Assembly (NCBI RefSeq): GCF_026210795.1
Contig: NC_089444.1
Span: forward strand, 4,640,501-4,704,500
Length of the DNA stretch: 64,000 nt
Direction of reading: 5' to 3'
From: Rhizophagus irregularis
Lineage: Eukaryota > Glomeromycota > Glomeromycetes > Glomerales > Glomeraceae
Position 1 is the stretch's first letter. Every line of letters starts with the position of its first letter. Below, piece by piece: positions 49,409-62,321 of this stretch. The notes beneath the pieces are model-generated. The model worked only from the letters and a program-made list of their open reading frames with translations. It had not been told where the DNA came from and made no database searches. Made by a program: the position numbers and the translations under genes.

Positions 49409-52251
49409 ATATTGAATCAAAAAAAAAGTATTATTATTTTATTATATTATTAAAAGTAAAGCTAATAAATATATAATTTATATCATCGATAATATAAATA
49501 AATTACTTTTAATTGTTAAATTTTATTATTTCAGTCGCTGTATACCGGTAAGTCGGTAACGTCTTGTAAGTTGTAACGTTATTGTTCATATTATTATTAT
49601 GGTACGATACTAAAATTGTCGGATAGTGAGTATCATGCTGGACACATCAAAAATCATTTATTTTCACCCTTTTTATTCGATAATCTGTCTGATATACAGT
49701 ACCTGTGGCGGTTCTGGTTCTGGTTTCGGATTTACAAAATTCTAAATATAGTTAGTAATGAACTTTGACCGATAACTCTTTATAGTTTCGGCCAAATTTT
49801 TGGATCACAACTTTGACGAATTAATTGAGTTAAATCACGTGCAGGCGCAAGATTTCTATTGGTTACATAAAGTAAATTTATTAGGGTTAGTTCTTAATTC
49901 AAATTACCACCCGGAAAATCATAGAAAACTTTACACGTTAATTACTACCATTTATACTACAATAGATTGATTTTATTATTTTTAATAGTAAAAATGACCT
50001 AAATCTTTTTGATCGACAAAAGTGCGCTCTCGTTATTCTTCTGAAATGTAATGTAACATTGTAATTCTAGTTTTTAATTGCTATTTTATATTTTTCCACA
50101 CTTATGTATAAATATTATTAAATAGTTAAGAGTAGCTATATCAGTCACAGGGACCTTCATTGATTGGGGAAAATAGCCACATAATGTGTTGTCGTTCTGA
50201 CGTTTTTGGTCATGCATTAATTAATAACATCATAAATAAATTTCATTTTTATGCAATTTTAATCCACTTTACAAGCTTTCTTTTCCTACAAAATATTATT
50301 TGCACTATATTTTTTTACTCCATTTTATTATATAAATCATGTGTTATTGCTATGCCTAATAAAAATATCGGTCTATGAAAATCTGCGATTTGGTTTATTT
50401 TGAAAAAAAATTTTTATTTCGAGTGTAGTTTATGTACTGTAAATAGAATATATAGCAAATATCCATCCGATATTCCGAAATAGATTAATAGAGGACCATA
50501 TTTTGAAACCCGGCCTGACCGAAATTAAAATATGAACATACAGTATTGTCGGGGTTGGGACCAGACCATACTTGCCCCATATTAATATGGGAATATGGGA
50601 TATGGGCTGATAAACATACTACTTATCATTATGATTTTATATAAATTTTATTGAAAAAAAATTATTAATAAAATTGTTGGATAATTGAATATGGGATATG
50701 AGACTTCAGATTTATATATAAATTATAAAATCCCATATCCCATATTAATATGGGCGGCAAGTATAACCCAGACCGGAATTCTTTAAATAATAAAAATGTG
50801 AAACGCAATAAGGATTATTATTTTATTATTTTATTATTTTAAAATGACGCTATCTTCCCAAATTTTCCACCCACGTGACTTGTGTGGCGCGGTAGTTTAT
50901 TGTTTATTCATCACACCTATTTATCTCCCTTTTCAGTTTTCACGTTATAATATTTTTTAAAAATCCTTTAAACAATGAATAAATTAAATATTTTTGAGAA
51001 GCTTGAGTGCAGAATATTGTTATAGAGTTATAGCTAATTTTTATTTATAATAAACGCGCTTTTTTATAGATTTTGTAATACTAAATTGAATACTTTAGCT
51101 AAATGAAACAAGGTTTAAGAAAGTTATTTAACAAGTATGTATCTTATTTTCGTGAAAATATTGCCGTTTTTAAAAGAAATTATGAGTTGCATTTGTTTTT
51201 TTTATTTTTGTAGTCTAATGTCGGGACTTTAGCTAAATGTAATAGGCTAATTAGCTTAGACAAAGTTGTTTAGTAGGTATGGAACCACTCCAATATTAAT
51301 TTTTTTGTCAAGATATCTTGAATATTTGCAATAGTATGAATATTTTTGTATGGAAATTATTGTGCCGCGCGCGGTTGATTTTTTCACTTTACGGCGTAAT
51401 TTTGGTACTTCTGTTAATGAAACAAGCCTTTGGAGATTAAGTAAAGTCATTGGCAGGCGTGGATTACTTAGATATTGATTTTTATTAAATTAGCTTTAAT
51501 ATTTATGGAGTAGTTACATTTGCGTACTTAATTCTAATAAAATGATTAATATGTTAAAGGAAAAATATCAGTTTTTCTTTTTTTTTTGGGACTTTTTCAA
51601 CTTTTTTTTGTCTTAAGATAGACGTTATAATACATAATACATGTCTGAGACGAATAGTTGTCGTGATAGTTAGCAGTGCGTACTCAAGTGATGAATAATA
51701 CACGTGATGATCGGCATGATTATTACACCATATTAGGAAGGTTCTAGCACTCATTATGCCAATTAAAATTTAGACGCCGCATATCCAACGCTACAATAGT
51801 CACGTGCCTGATACTCGATCACTTAGCTGCATAGTGGCAAATCACGGGTTTCTGTAATGATCAATACAATCTCATTCATTCCTGATTTGTTATTTAATCA
51901 TTGATGTATAAATTTACAATGAGAAATATTTCAAATAGATTTTAGTATCACATTCCAAAAAAAGAACGGATTCGCTTCTTGTCGTGTTGATTGTTATTTT
52001 GGATTTGCTATATTTGATTTATTTTTTATTTTTTTGCGCAGTTTTATTATTTGGGTTACCTTTAACGGCCTAATAACAAAAAGAATTCATTGGAACAACT
52101 GTCGAAACAATAGTTTTTACATTCATATTGTTATGCATGAACATTACATTCATATTCAATTGCTATGCATTATTATGCATGAATTGCACGTACAATGATC
52201 ATTATAGTTATAAATAAATTTTCATTCAAAATTTTTTTGAACTCTAAAAAA
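49409..52251. other. Intergenic DNA with dispersed repeats
   Basis: No gene is seen. The block 50446-50870 is related to 57712-57890 (shared CATATTTTGAAA.CCGGCCT and AATAAAAATGTGAAA), and it carries the MITE at 50564-50772. The stretch before 52252 presumably holds the promoter of the kinase gene; no clear motif was seen. Confidence 0.5.
50564..50772. mobile_element. MITE with ATACTTGCC...CCCATATTAATATGGG arms
   Basis: The left arm (ATACTTGCC, then CCATATTAATATGGGAATAT) is inverted at the right end (CCCATATTAATATGGGCGGC, then AAGTAT). CCAGACC borders the element on both sides as a possible 7 bp target duplication. The related block at 57780-57840 lacks this insertion, which supports the edges. 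Confidence 0.6.
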
Positions 52252-55200
52252 ATGTCTTCCCAAAATAAAGAAATTGAATACAGCATTGTAGGTTGGACCA
52301 GCGGAAATAAAAAAATTGATGATTTCATTCAAGAAAGGCAATTAAAAATTAATAATCATAATGAAATAGTATTTGAATGGATACCATACAATCAGTTTAA
52401 TGAAATTAAAGAAACAGGCAACAATGGATCTATAACTATATATTCAACAATATGGAGTAATGGTCCATTATTACACAAGAAAGCCAAGTGGAGTTCATAT
52501 TATACAAGAGATTCAAATAAAGAAGTTGCTCTAAAATGTTTTCATAACTTCCAAAATCCTGTTGATTCTCTAATAAATGAGGTATAAATTTCTACAAATA
52601 TTATTACATTTATTACACTCATAAATATAATATTAATTCCTGTTTATGGTTTTAGGCTAAAAAATATTCAACAATAAATGACAAGTTTTTTGTATTGTAT
52701 GGAATATCTCAAAATCCAGATACGAATGATTACATTTTAGTTCTTACCTGGACTAGTGGAAATGAAAAAATTGATCAATTTATTCAAGAAAGGCAATTAA
52801 CAGTTAATAATCATAATGATGTAGTATTTGAATGGATACCATATAACCAGTTTAATGAAATTAAAGAAAAAGGCAAAAATGGCTCTATAACTGTATATTC
52901 AGCTATATGGAGGAATGGTCCATTACATTATAGTAAATATACAAGAGATTCAAATAAAGAAGTTGCTTTAAAATGTTTGCATAACTTGCAAAATCCTGTT
53001 GATTCTCTAATAAATGAGGTATAAATTAGGATCCATTAATATATATATATAGGGGTCAGGTGATGAAAAAATTTTTTTACTATAGCTGTACGCATTTTTT
53101 CAGGGCCGGAATTATGATAATGTCAGTCTGTTACTATAATAGGAAATAAAATTCTGACTGGCATTATCAAAAATTATCTAAAAAAGGAAAGATTTTCACG
53201 ATTTTTTTAGTTCAAAATACGCAAACTCAAACCTGACCCTTTTATATTTCTGAGTCCTTATCAATTTCTATAAATATTATTACATTTTTAATATAATACT
53301 AATTTCCTTTTAATGGTTTTAGGCTAAAAAGTATTCAACAATAAATGACAAGTTTCTTGTATTGTATGGAATATCTCAAAATCCAGATACGAGTGATTAT
53401 ATTTTAGTTCTTACCTGGACTAGTGGAAATGGAAAAATTGATAGCTTTATTCAAGAAAGGCAATTAAATATTAATTTCTATGATGATGTAATATTTGAAT
53501 GGATACCATACAATCAGTTTAATGAAATTAAAGAAACAGGCAAAAATGGTTCTATAACTGTATATTCAGCAATATGGAGGAATGGCCCATTACATTATGA
53601 TTATTTTTATAAGAAATATACGAGAGATTCAAATAAGGAAGTTGCTTTAAAATGTTTGCATAACTTGCAAAATCCTTTTGATTCTTTAATAAATGAGGTA
53701 TCAATTTCTATAAATACTATTACATTTTTAATATAATACTAATTTCTTTTTAATGGTTTTAGGCTAACAAGTATTCAAAAATAATTGACAAATTTCTTGT
53801 ATTGTATGGAATATCTCAAAATCCAGATACAAATGATTATATTTTAGTTCTTACCTGGACTAGTGGGAATGGAAAAATTGATGATTTCATTCAAGAAAGG
53901 CAATTAAAAATTAATAATAATAATAATGTAGTATTTGAATGGATACCATACAATCAGTTTAATGAAATTAGAGAAACAGGCAAAAATGGTTCTATAACTG
54001 TATATTCAGCAATATGGAGGAATGGTCCATTATACAAGAAGTCTCAGCAGAGTTCATATTATACAAGAGATTCAAATAAAGAAGTTGCTCTGAAATGTTT
54101 GCATAATTTGCAAAAACCTGTTGATTCTCTAATAAATGAGGTATAAATTCCTATAAATACTATTACATTTATTATTGCATTTATTAATATAATGTTAATT
54201 TCCTGTTTTTGGTTTTAGACTAAAAAGTATTCAACAATAATTGACAAGTTTTTTGTATTGTATGGAATATCTCAAAATCCAGATACAAGCGATTATATTT
54301 TAGTTCTTACCTGGACTAGTGGAAATGAAAAAATCTATAACTTTGTTCAAGAAAGGCAATTAAAAATTAAAATTAATAATCATAATAATGTATTTGAATG
54401 GATACCATACAGTCAATTTAACAAAATTAGAGAAACAGGCAAAAATGGTTCTATAACTGTATATTCAGCAATATGGAGGAATGGCCCATTACATTATGAT
54501 TATGATTATGATGAATATACGAGAGATTCAAATAAAGTAGTAGCTCTAAAATGTTTGCATAACTTGCAAAATCCCGTTGATTCTCTAATAAATGAGGTAT
54601 AAAATTTCTGTAAATATTATTACATTTATTATTATATTTTAATATAACGCTAATTTCCTGTTAATGGTTGGTTTTAGGCTAAAAAATATCCAACATTAAA
54701 TGACAAGTTTTTTGTATTGTATGGAATATCTCAAAATCCAGATACAAGTGATTATATTTTAGTTCAAAATAATTCTGTAAACTTAGTAAATTTGATGATT
54801 GGAGGTGAAAAAATTGGTAACTTCATTCAAGAAAGGCAATTAAATATTAATTCCTATGATGATGTAGTATTTGAATGGATACCATACAATCAGTTTATTA
54901 AAATCAAAGAAACAGGCAACAATGGTTCTATGACTGTATTTTCAGCATTATGGAGGAATGGCCCATTATATTATGATTATAATAGTTATAGTAAATATAC
55001 AAGAGACTCAAATAAAGAAGTTGTTTTAAAATGTTTTCATAACTTGCAAAATCCTGTTGATTTTCTAATAAATGAGGTATAAATTTCTGCAAATATTATT
55101 ACATTTTTTTAATATAATGTTAATTTCCTTTTGTGGTTTTAGACTAAAAAATATTCAACAAAAAGTGACAAGTTTCTTGTATTGTATGGAATATCTCAAA

Positions 55201-57017
55201 ATCCATATACTGATGATTATATTCTGGTTTTTAGCAATAAAAATTTTGGAAAAGAATGTGGCATATGTAATGAAATATACACAGATATCCAGTATAAATG
55301 GTGCAAGCCATGTAATTTCATGGGCTGGAAAAGTGGAAACGACAAAATTGATGGTTTAATTCAGTTAAAAATTAATGAGCGAAGTGATACAAGATTTAAA
55401 TGGATACCATACAATCAGTTTAACAGAATTAAGAATATAGGCAAAGGACATTTTGTTACAGTATATTCAGCAACATGGGAATATGAGGTTGCTTTAGTAT
55501 GTTTCAACGATTCACAAAAATTTCTATATAAGGTATGAAATATTTCTAATTTTAATTTAAATTTTCTTTTAATTTGGTTTGATGTTCTTCATAATTTAAT
55601 AGGTTAAAGAATCTGATAATAAATTCGAGATGTATGGGATATCTCAAAATCCTGATATAAAGGATTACATTTTGGTTCTTCAAAATGAATATTGTATGGA
55701 ATATGGTAAAACATATTGTAAGAATTGTGGTGAAAAATATGGTCATATTGATCATACATGGTGTAAACAATGTCTAATAACTGCAACTTCTATTAATAAT
55801 AGAAATGAAAAAATTGATGATTTAATTCAAGAAATGCAATCAAAGATTAATTCTTACCTTAATATAATATTTGAATGGATACCATATAATCAATTTAATT
55901 ACATTAAAGAAATAGGTAAAGGTGGATTTTCTACAGTTTATTCAGCAATATGGAAAGATGGTCCATTAAAATATAATGTTGATAAAGAAATATGTACTAG
56001 AGTTTCAAATAAAAAAGTTGCTTTAAAATGTTTAAATAATTCACAAAATGCGATTGATAGATTTCTAAATGAGGTATGAAATTTTTTAATAAATTTATAT
56101 TAATTAATTGGAATTCCTTTTTTTAATTAATAATTTTTATTAAAAAGGTTAGAGCATATTCAATTAATAAAAAAGATGATATTCTTAATGTATATGGAAT
56201 ATCTCAAAATCCAAATACAAAAAATTATATTATAGTTATTGAATATGCAGATGGTGGAAGTTATAATAATTGGATAAGTATAAATTACAGAGATTTTGAT
56301 TGGAGGAATAAAATACAAACACTACTTAGTATCATTGAAGGTCTCAAAGGAATCCATAAAAAACAGAAGGTTCATCACGATTTTCATACAGGAAACATAT
56401 TGTTTTTAACAAAAAACTTAAATATTCTTAATAGGAAATCATTATTTATATCAGATATGGGATTATGTGAAGACCTAAATAATACAAGCGAGGTAAAAAC
56501 TTATGGAGTCATTCCTTATATGGCTCCTGAAGTATTAAGAAGAAAACCTTATACTCAAGCAGCTGATATATATAGCTTTGGTATGATTATGTATTTCACA
56601 GCAACTGGAAAACAACCATTTGACAATTGTGCACATGATCATTATCTAACATTAGAGATATGTAATGGAATTAGGCCTAAAATAAATAAGCTAGAAGCAC
56701 CGAAATATTATATTAACTTAATGAGAAGATGTTGGGATTCAAATCCAGGTAATAGACCAAGTGCTGCTGAAATACATGTTGAGATTAAGTCATTTTATGA
56801 TTGTTATAGCTCATATAAAAAAGGTGACTCAAATGCAATTGAAATTAAAAAGCAATTTAAAGAAGCAGAAATTTACAGAAAATCGCACCTTTCTTCTTTT
56901 AAGAGAAACAAACAACATTCAGGAGCTATTTATACATCTCGATCACTTGATCCTTTTACAAAAGATCTTCTTGAGTATGATAATTCTGAATGTGTTAGTT
57001 GTATCATCACTGATTGA
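52252..57017 (+). CDS. Tandem kinase N-lobe chain with terminal kinase domain
   Basis: Nine exons: 52252-52581, 52656-53018, 53323-53697, 53763-54140, 54219-54596, 54678-55076, 55143-55532, 55603-56073, 56148-57017. All lengths divide by three and all introns are phase 0; the product is 1317 residues. The ATG at 52252 (MSSQNKEIEYS) is preferred to an in-frame upstream one, which would add a low-complexity leader. Exons two to six are near copies: A/TKKYSTI...LYGISQNPDT (helix C to beta5), TWTSGNEKID...EWIPYNQF linker, degraded glycine loop (ETGKNGSITVYSA), VALK Lys and helix-C Glu at the exon end. Exon seven has an odd VALVC; exon eight has an intact loop (IGKGGFSTVYSA) and a CxxC...WCxxC motif. 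Exon nine completes the kinase: HHDFHTGN, SDMG, MAPEVL, NRP. It is a TKL-like family member; the terminal domain may be active. It is convergent with the gene at 58272. Confidence 0.85.
53028..53265. mobile_element. MITE-like insertion in intron two of the kinase gene
   Basis: Intron two is 304 bases, against 65-80 for its sisters. The extra DNA is bordered by imperfect inverted repeats: AGGATCC...AGGGGTCAGGT on the left and the inverse of ACCTGACCCTT...GAGTCCTTA on the right. Normal intron text (AATTTCTATAAATATTATTAC) resumes right after it, and AATT flanks both sides. Splice sites remain intact. Confidence 0.65.
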
Positions 57018-58271
57018 TTATGTCCATTCAGATTAAATTTTTATTTAGCAATCATAGTATCATGATATTTAACTTTCAAATATCCTTATCACATTATAAT
57101 CTATCAATTAGATTTGCTGAGTGCAGATAGCAACTGACTACTATTTTTACATCTTCCATAAAGTTTTTTTGATATCATGCATTGATACTTGCCCTTTAAT
57201 GTTCTACATCATAAGTTAACAACCTTCTTTCTATTACTAACACTGACAATAAACCTGATATAATTTTCAATATATATATATATATTGATATTATAGTTAG
57301 TTACTATTGTTCAACACTGATTATAGAGTATACTATGTAGTTTTTATTCACATAAATAAATCAGTTTGTAATTGAGCAATTATTGTTCGATTTTTTAATG
57401 AAGATATATTAGATATATTACAAATGATTAATATCCTTATTATTAGTAAACATCAGATAACCTGACACATAAAATTCCCATGTTACTTAACGTAAATTAT
57501 TGTTTTAATCATAAATTCACAATTACTAAAACAGTTAAATAAAATTATAATTATGATGATCTGACTGTTAGTAATTGGACAAATAAATTGATAGACAAAT
57601 TTCTTAAAGAGGTTGGAGTTTTATGCATTTAACCAGTTAATTGTTCCATGATACCTAGTAAATATTGCTTGTAATTTTATTTTATGGATAACGAATTCAT
57701 AAATTATTTTGCTATATAGCAAATATCCATTCATTCACCAGACCGATAATTGTTGCGTATCTGACATTCCGAAATTGAGGATCATATTTTGAAATCCGGC
57801 CTCATACAGTATGTGTCGGGAGTCGGGACCCAATAAAAATGTGAAAACGCAATTATAAAGATTGTTATTATTTTAATATTTAAAATTTAATATTTGATTT
57901 TTTTTTTGAGAAATATTTGTGTAATAATTAACACAACGATATAAAGTAAAAATTCATAAAAATTCATAAGACTTAAATCACATGTATAAATATGTATAAA
58001 TATTGGGACGTGGCGATTTAAAATGATGGTAAAGTTAAATTTCAGCAGAAAATTAGGCCAGAATTAATGAAAATCACATCCTCTCGTTGCAATTCATCTT
58101 AACAAACAAAAAATTTTTTTGCAAGTTTAAAAAGTTACAAAATTTATAAGTCTTTAATTGCATTATTGCAATAAATAATAATGATGATGATAAAGACAGG
58201 ACAAAATAAAAATATTTATTCCTACTATCAACAAAAATTTCGTTAAATAATATAAAATATTTTTTGTCTAC
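57018..58271. other. Noncoding region between convergent kinase genes
   Basis: No gene is seen. Bases 57018-57400, 57430-57490 and 57603-57712 match the 3' side of the first kinase gene, and 57712-57890 matches 50446-50870. The last part probably contains the 3' UTR of the minus-strand gene. Confidence 0.55.
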
Positions 58272-61200
58272 CTAATTAGAATTATGTTGAATTTCAGAAT
58301 CTGTATCGTTAAATAATTTTCGCATAGATAATTCTGCAGTCATAATATTACAACGTTCTTCTGCTTTGAATTTCCACATATTTTTTATTATATTTCCCCA
58401 ATCTCGATAGCCCTCTGGTAATCCGGGTAACTCTTCGTAATGATTATTCAATAAATGATTATAAAGATTTTTAATTGGAACATCTTTAAATGGTAAATTA
58501 TTTGGTTTACGCCAGGTGATTTCCCAAAACAATAATCCTAAACTATATATATCAGATGGTGTAGATGGTTTAAATCGTTTTTTATTACGTAACCTATCTG
58601 GATCGTACCATCTTTTCCAAACCTCTTCTCCAGAAGATAATGTTATTATCGGATACGCTGAAGTTTTACCAGGATAAATTTCTCTACTCCACAGAAAATT
58701 TGATATTTTTGGCATTAATGTTTTTTCTTTTTCGTCATATTTTAGTAAAATATTTTCACTTCGAAGATCTAAATGTACAATTTTTTGCTATAAAAATGAA
58801 AATTTATTAGTTACTGTATTTAAATGCGGAATTAAAATAATAAAAATAAATAATTATTCTTACATTATGTAAATATTTTACGCCTACAGATATTCCCCAC
58901 GCTAACCTGATTTTATTTTTCCAATTATTAAGATGAAAATGTTTTGATGAATTGGGATTACCTTGGAAATATTCAAATAAATCACCATAATCTGCATAAT
59001 CATAAATCAGATTGCATTTACAATGTTGAATTGAATATCCATGAAATTTAATTATATAATTATTATCATTAAAATGATGGTCATTATAAAGTGTAATCTC
59101 TTTAATTACGCACAAATGAGTTTTGTAATTTAAATACTTTAATGATTTTCTTGTGAAAATTATATTATTTAATGTTAGGTTAATTTTAACAAAGATTTCT
59201 TCTCGAGATTCAATTTCTGTGAAAGTTACTGGAGTTTTACGATATACTGGATCTATAACATAATACCATCGAGATAAAGTTATATCCGTATCATCGTCAG
59301 AATATAAGTTAAGATATGGATCATCAGCAAACCTATTCAATTCGCATTGAATTTTTTTATTGTCACGTGATTCCAAAGCTATAATTAATTTTGATAAATG
59401 GCTATTGAATGATTTTCCGGCCTTTATTGTGCTAATAAAACAATCGAATTTATATTAATGAATATGTGTATTCTCTTAAAAAATAATATCATCAATTATT
59501 GAATAGTAACCTGTTAATTTCGATTATGTCGCGATACAGAATAGATGTTTTCTTTGCTAAAGAATTATTTACATCATGATCTTTTACTAAAATAAAGAGA
59601 GGAGAGGAATTAGAAAGTGGAATAAATTTTGGAATATTCTTAAAATGAATAAAATAACTTACCAGAACAATAGCGCACAATCAACCATAAAAGACGATTA
59701 TATAAATGCACCTGATTTTTTAGGATACTTATAAATTGAATGTTTTGAACGTCATTGATTTGAAGTTTAAAGCCATAATAATGTTCACGCAATTTTTGTG
59801 CAATTTCCATAAAATCATTTGTCCTAAAGTGTTTTTTTCCAGATGCATTGGCGTTTTCTATTACCTCAGAAAGTATTTTAAATATATATTCTAATAGATA
59901 TGTCAACCTTTTTTTGTAAAATTTATTAAATCCATTATAATTCGAAATTGAATTTTGACATTGGATAGAATTTAACATAAAATTCTTATCTAGTACATTA
60001 AACAATTCGTAATGATAATTTTCTTGAACTTCCTGAAAGAGAAAACTACCCATTAATAATCTTTTTTCATATAAAGCAAGTTTGATATTTTACCTGTGTT
60101 AATTTTGCCTGAAGCTCTTCTTCGATTATTTCATCATCAGGCTCAAATTTATTGTTATTGATATTTGTTAGTTCTGAGTTAAATATTTACAATTAATCTC
60201 CCAAAAGGTTCATTTTTCATATAATATGAATGCCAATAATTTAAATTAGTACTTACTTTTTTGTTTGCTTGACTCACTGATGTAATATGAAGTTTGCTAA
60301 AAACAAAGAAAAATTAATATCGAATAACCTAGGAGATAATTAATCGAATGTTAACTTTTGTAATTACTATAAATCCTTCCAATGTCATTCTATGTGGAAT
60401 ACTTTTGTCAAGCAAACTTTTTATGACATAACAAGCGGTATGATCTGGGCCAATATTACGAAGTGGCAAGTATTTGGTAGAAATAATTTCTTCTTTTTTT
60501 TCTTCATTTTCTCCATCCCAATAATGATAACCTAATTATTATGCAAGATATATTTCACGTCATTACAATAAAACACAAACAAAGAATTTCTTTATAAAAA
60601 TTACCTGTTTCAAGAAAATACAGAATTAATCCAAAAGAGAACATATCCATTGCAAAATCGGCTTTGATTTTAATTTTCTTCTCATTCGCTATTACAACTT
60701 CGGGGGCCGAATAATTCAATTTGATTTTTGCATTATATGAATAATATGAACCAACAAAACATGCTGTGTCAAAATATATCAACTTCCAACTTTCAGTATG
60801 GCCATCCTTCTCTTGAAAGTACATTATATTTTTTGGTCTTAATTCGACATGTACTATAAAAAAGATTAGAAAAGTCGTCAATTAAATTTATAAACTTTAT
60901 ATTATTATTCAAAACTTTACCTATATTGTGTTTCTGGAGTTCCAAGAGTCCAGATACCATATCCTATGAAAGAATAAATATATTTATATACAGGACATTT
61001 TTTCTAAAAAAAAAACTAAATTATGAAAAAAATAATATACCTTTATTATATTGCCTTTCTCTTCTTGTCTCTGGATATTATTTTGACGATGCAAAAATAT
61101 TTCCAAATCATATAAGGCAGATTCGCATACAATAATTGATTGCAATGGATAAACGTTTATCATTTGTACAATATTCTACATTTTAAATAGAATAAATTTA

Positions 61201-61518
61201 ATAAATTTGAAATAGAATTCGTGTAAATACTAATATCATTTTACGACCTTTGCACCATGTAATTCTCTTAACATCTGTGATTCTCTTTCAAAATCTTCTC
61301 TTGTTTTGTAACTTTTTAACATATAATGAGTCTCTGAGTCATTCTTTTTATGGACTTTATATATGTTAAGTTCATTACCGTAGTTATAACTTCTTACAAT
61401 TGTATATCGTTCTAGTTAAAATATTTTAATATTTTATTAATTAACATCATATGATCATTATTTACCATTTGATAAATACTGTACCTTTTGCCTCACCCTC
61501 AAGTTCAAAGTTAAGCAT
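58272..61518 (-). CDS. Protein with two degenerate kinase domains and a helical middle region
   Basis: Twelve exons in minus order: 61485-61518, 61248-61411, 61041-61175, 60921-60963, 60605-60853, 60368-60531, 60257-60296, 60094-60173, 59712-60032, 59511-59638, 58864-59431, 58272-58787. They total 2442 bases (813 residues) with continuous frame. Domain one (about 1-265) has no glycine loop but keeps a beta3-type Lys (YMLKSYK) and helix-C Glu. Its catalytic loop is HVELRPKN (Asp to Glu) and its DFG site reads YFDTA, followed by SAPEVV and MFSFGLILYFLETG. Residues 266-500 are predicted helical. Domain two (about 500-800) has VIKEI, a YDYADYGDLFEYF hinge, HLDLRSEN with Asp and Asn kept, but ISNF where DFG is expected and no APE. 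Both are probably pseudokinases or very weak kinases. The exon edge AAG/GTCGTA (61248) is the weakest junction. Family TKL-like; partner unknown. Confidence 0.75.
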
Positions 61519-62321
61519 ATTTATTAAATTTCAATTATTAAGAAAAGGAGGAATCGATTGTAAAAAAAACAAATTCCGGATTCTCACGAGCTATTTTCTA
61601 CCATACTTCTTTTTTTTTTAAAAAAAAAAATAAAAACTGCTACATGCCCGATAATAGTAATATTTGAATGACAATGCACCTCATTCGCTCAATCGGCAAA
61701 CCATGTATGACTGCAGACCCCATATGAGATCTGCGATTAGCTCTTCAGGGTCAGAATTACATAATGCTGCCTGACATTATCCAAAGAAAGAAGGATCTAC
61801 AAGTTAGTCTAGCTGTATTGTTGTTAGTTGTTACTTGTTACCTTTTTATGTATAACTAGCTCAAAAACAAATCGGGATAATGAAAATATAGGATAATAAT
61901 AAGTCAGTTAATGCACGCCAAACGTAATACGTCTAGGTTCGATTCACAAAGAAAATAAAAGTGTTACACGATCTTATTCATTCGTGCTACTACTTGCTAG
62001 ATTAACTTTTTACAATAATCAATCTCATAAGCTATTTTTTCATGAAACAATTGAAACATGCAAGTAATTTTATTCATTCATGTGCTACTTGATGATCAAT
62101 GCTCGATTAACTTTTCACAATAAAAATATTGAGTTAACTGCAAGTTTTATTTCAGCGTAAGTTAATGCACGCCAAACACAAACACCTATAGTCGTATAGT
62201 TCCTAGATTATACGGTAAAATATACTGTATATCCTATAAATAAAAGTGTATAATGTTATAAAGAGTTCCCTTTTTACGAAAACATAAACAAATATTATTA
62301 CTACTAGCTTCTGATTATAAT
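61519..62321. promoter_or_regulatory. Divergent intergenic region between the two-kinase-domain gene and the WD40-like gene
   Basis: About 800 bases separate the two starts. A diverged direct repeat is present: 61905-62020 and 62065-62180 share GTTAATGCACGCCAAAC, TTATTCATTC.TG and CGATTAACTTTTCACAATAA-like words. A less AT-rich patch lies at 61640-61810. Promoters must lie here, but no defined motif was recognised. Confidence 0.4.

Noticed and set aside
59640-59662. 24-base GTAAG...TTTTAAG intron in the two-kinase-domain gene
   Set aside because: Too short and it breaks the frame; the donor at 59711 (CAG/GTGCAT) with the same acceptor gives a 73-base phase-0 intron.
61915-61950. GGTTCGATTC resembling a tRNA T-arm
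   Set aside because: No acceptor stem, D-arm or anticodon arm could be paired around it.
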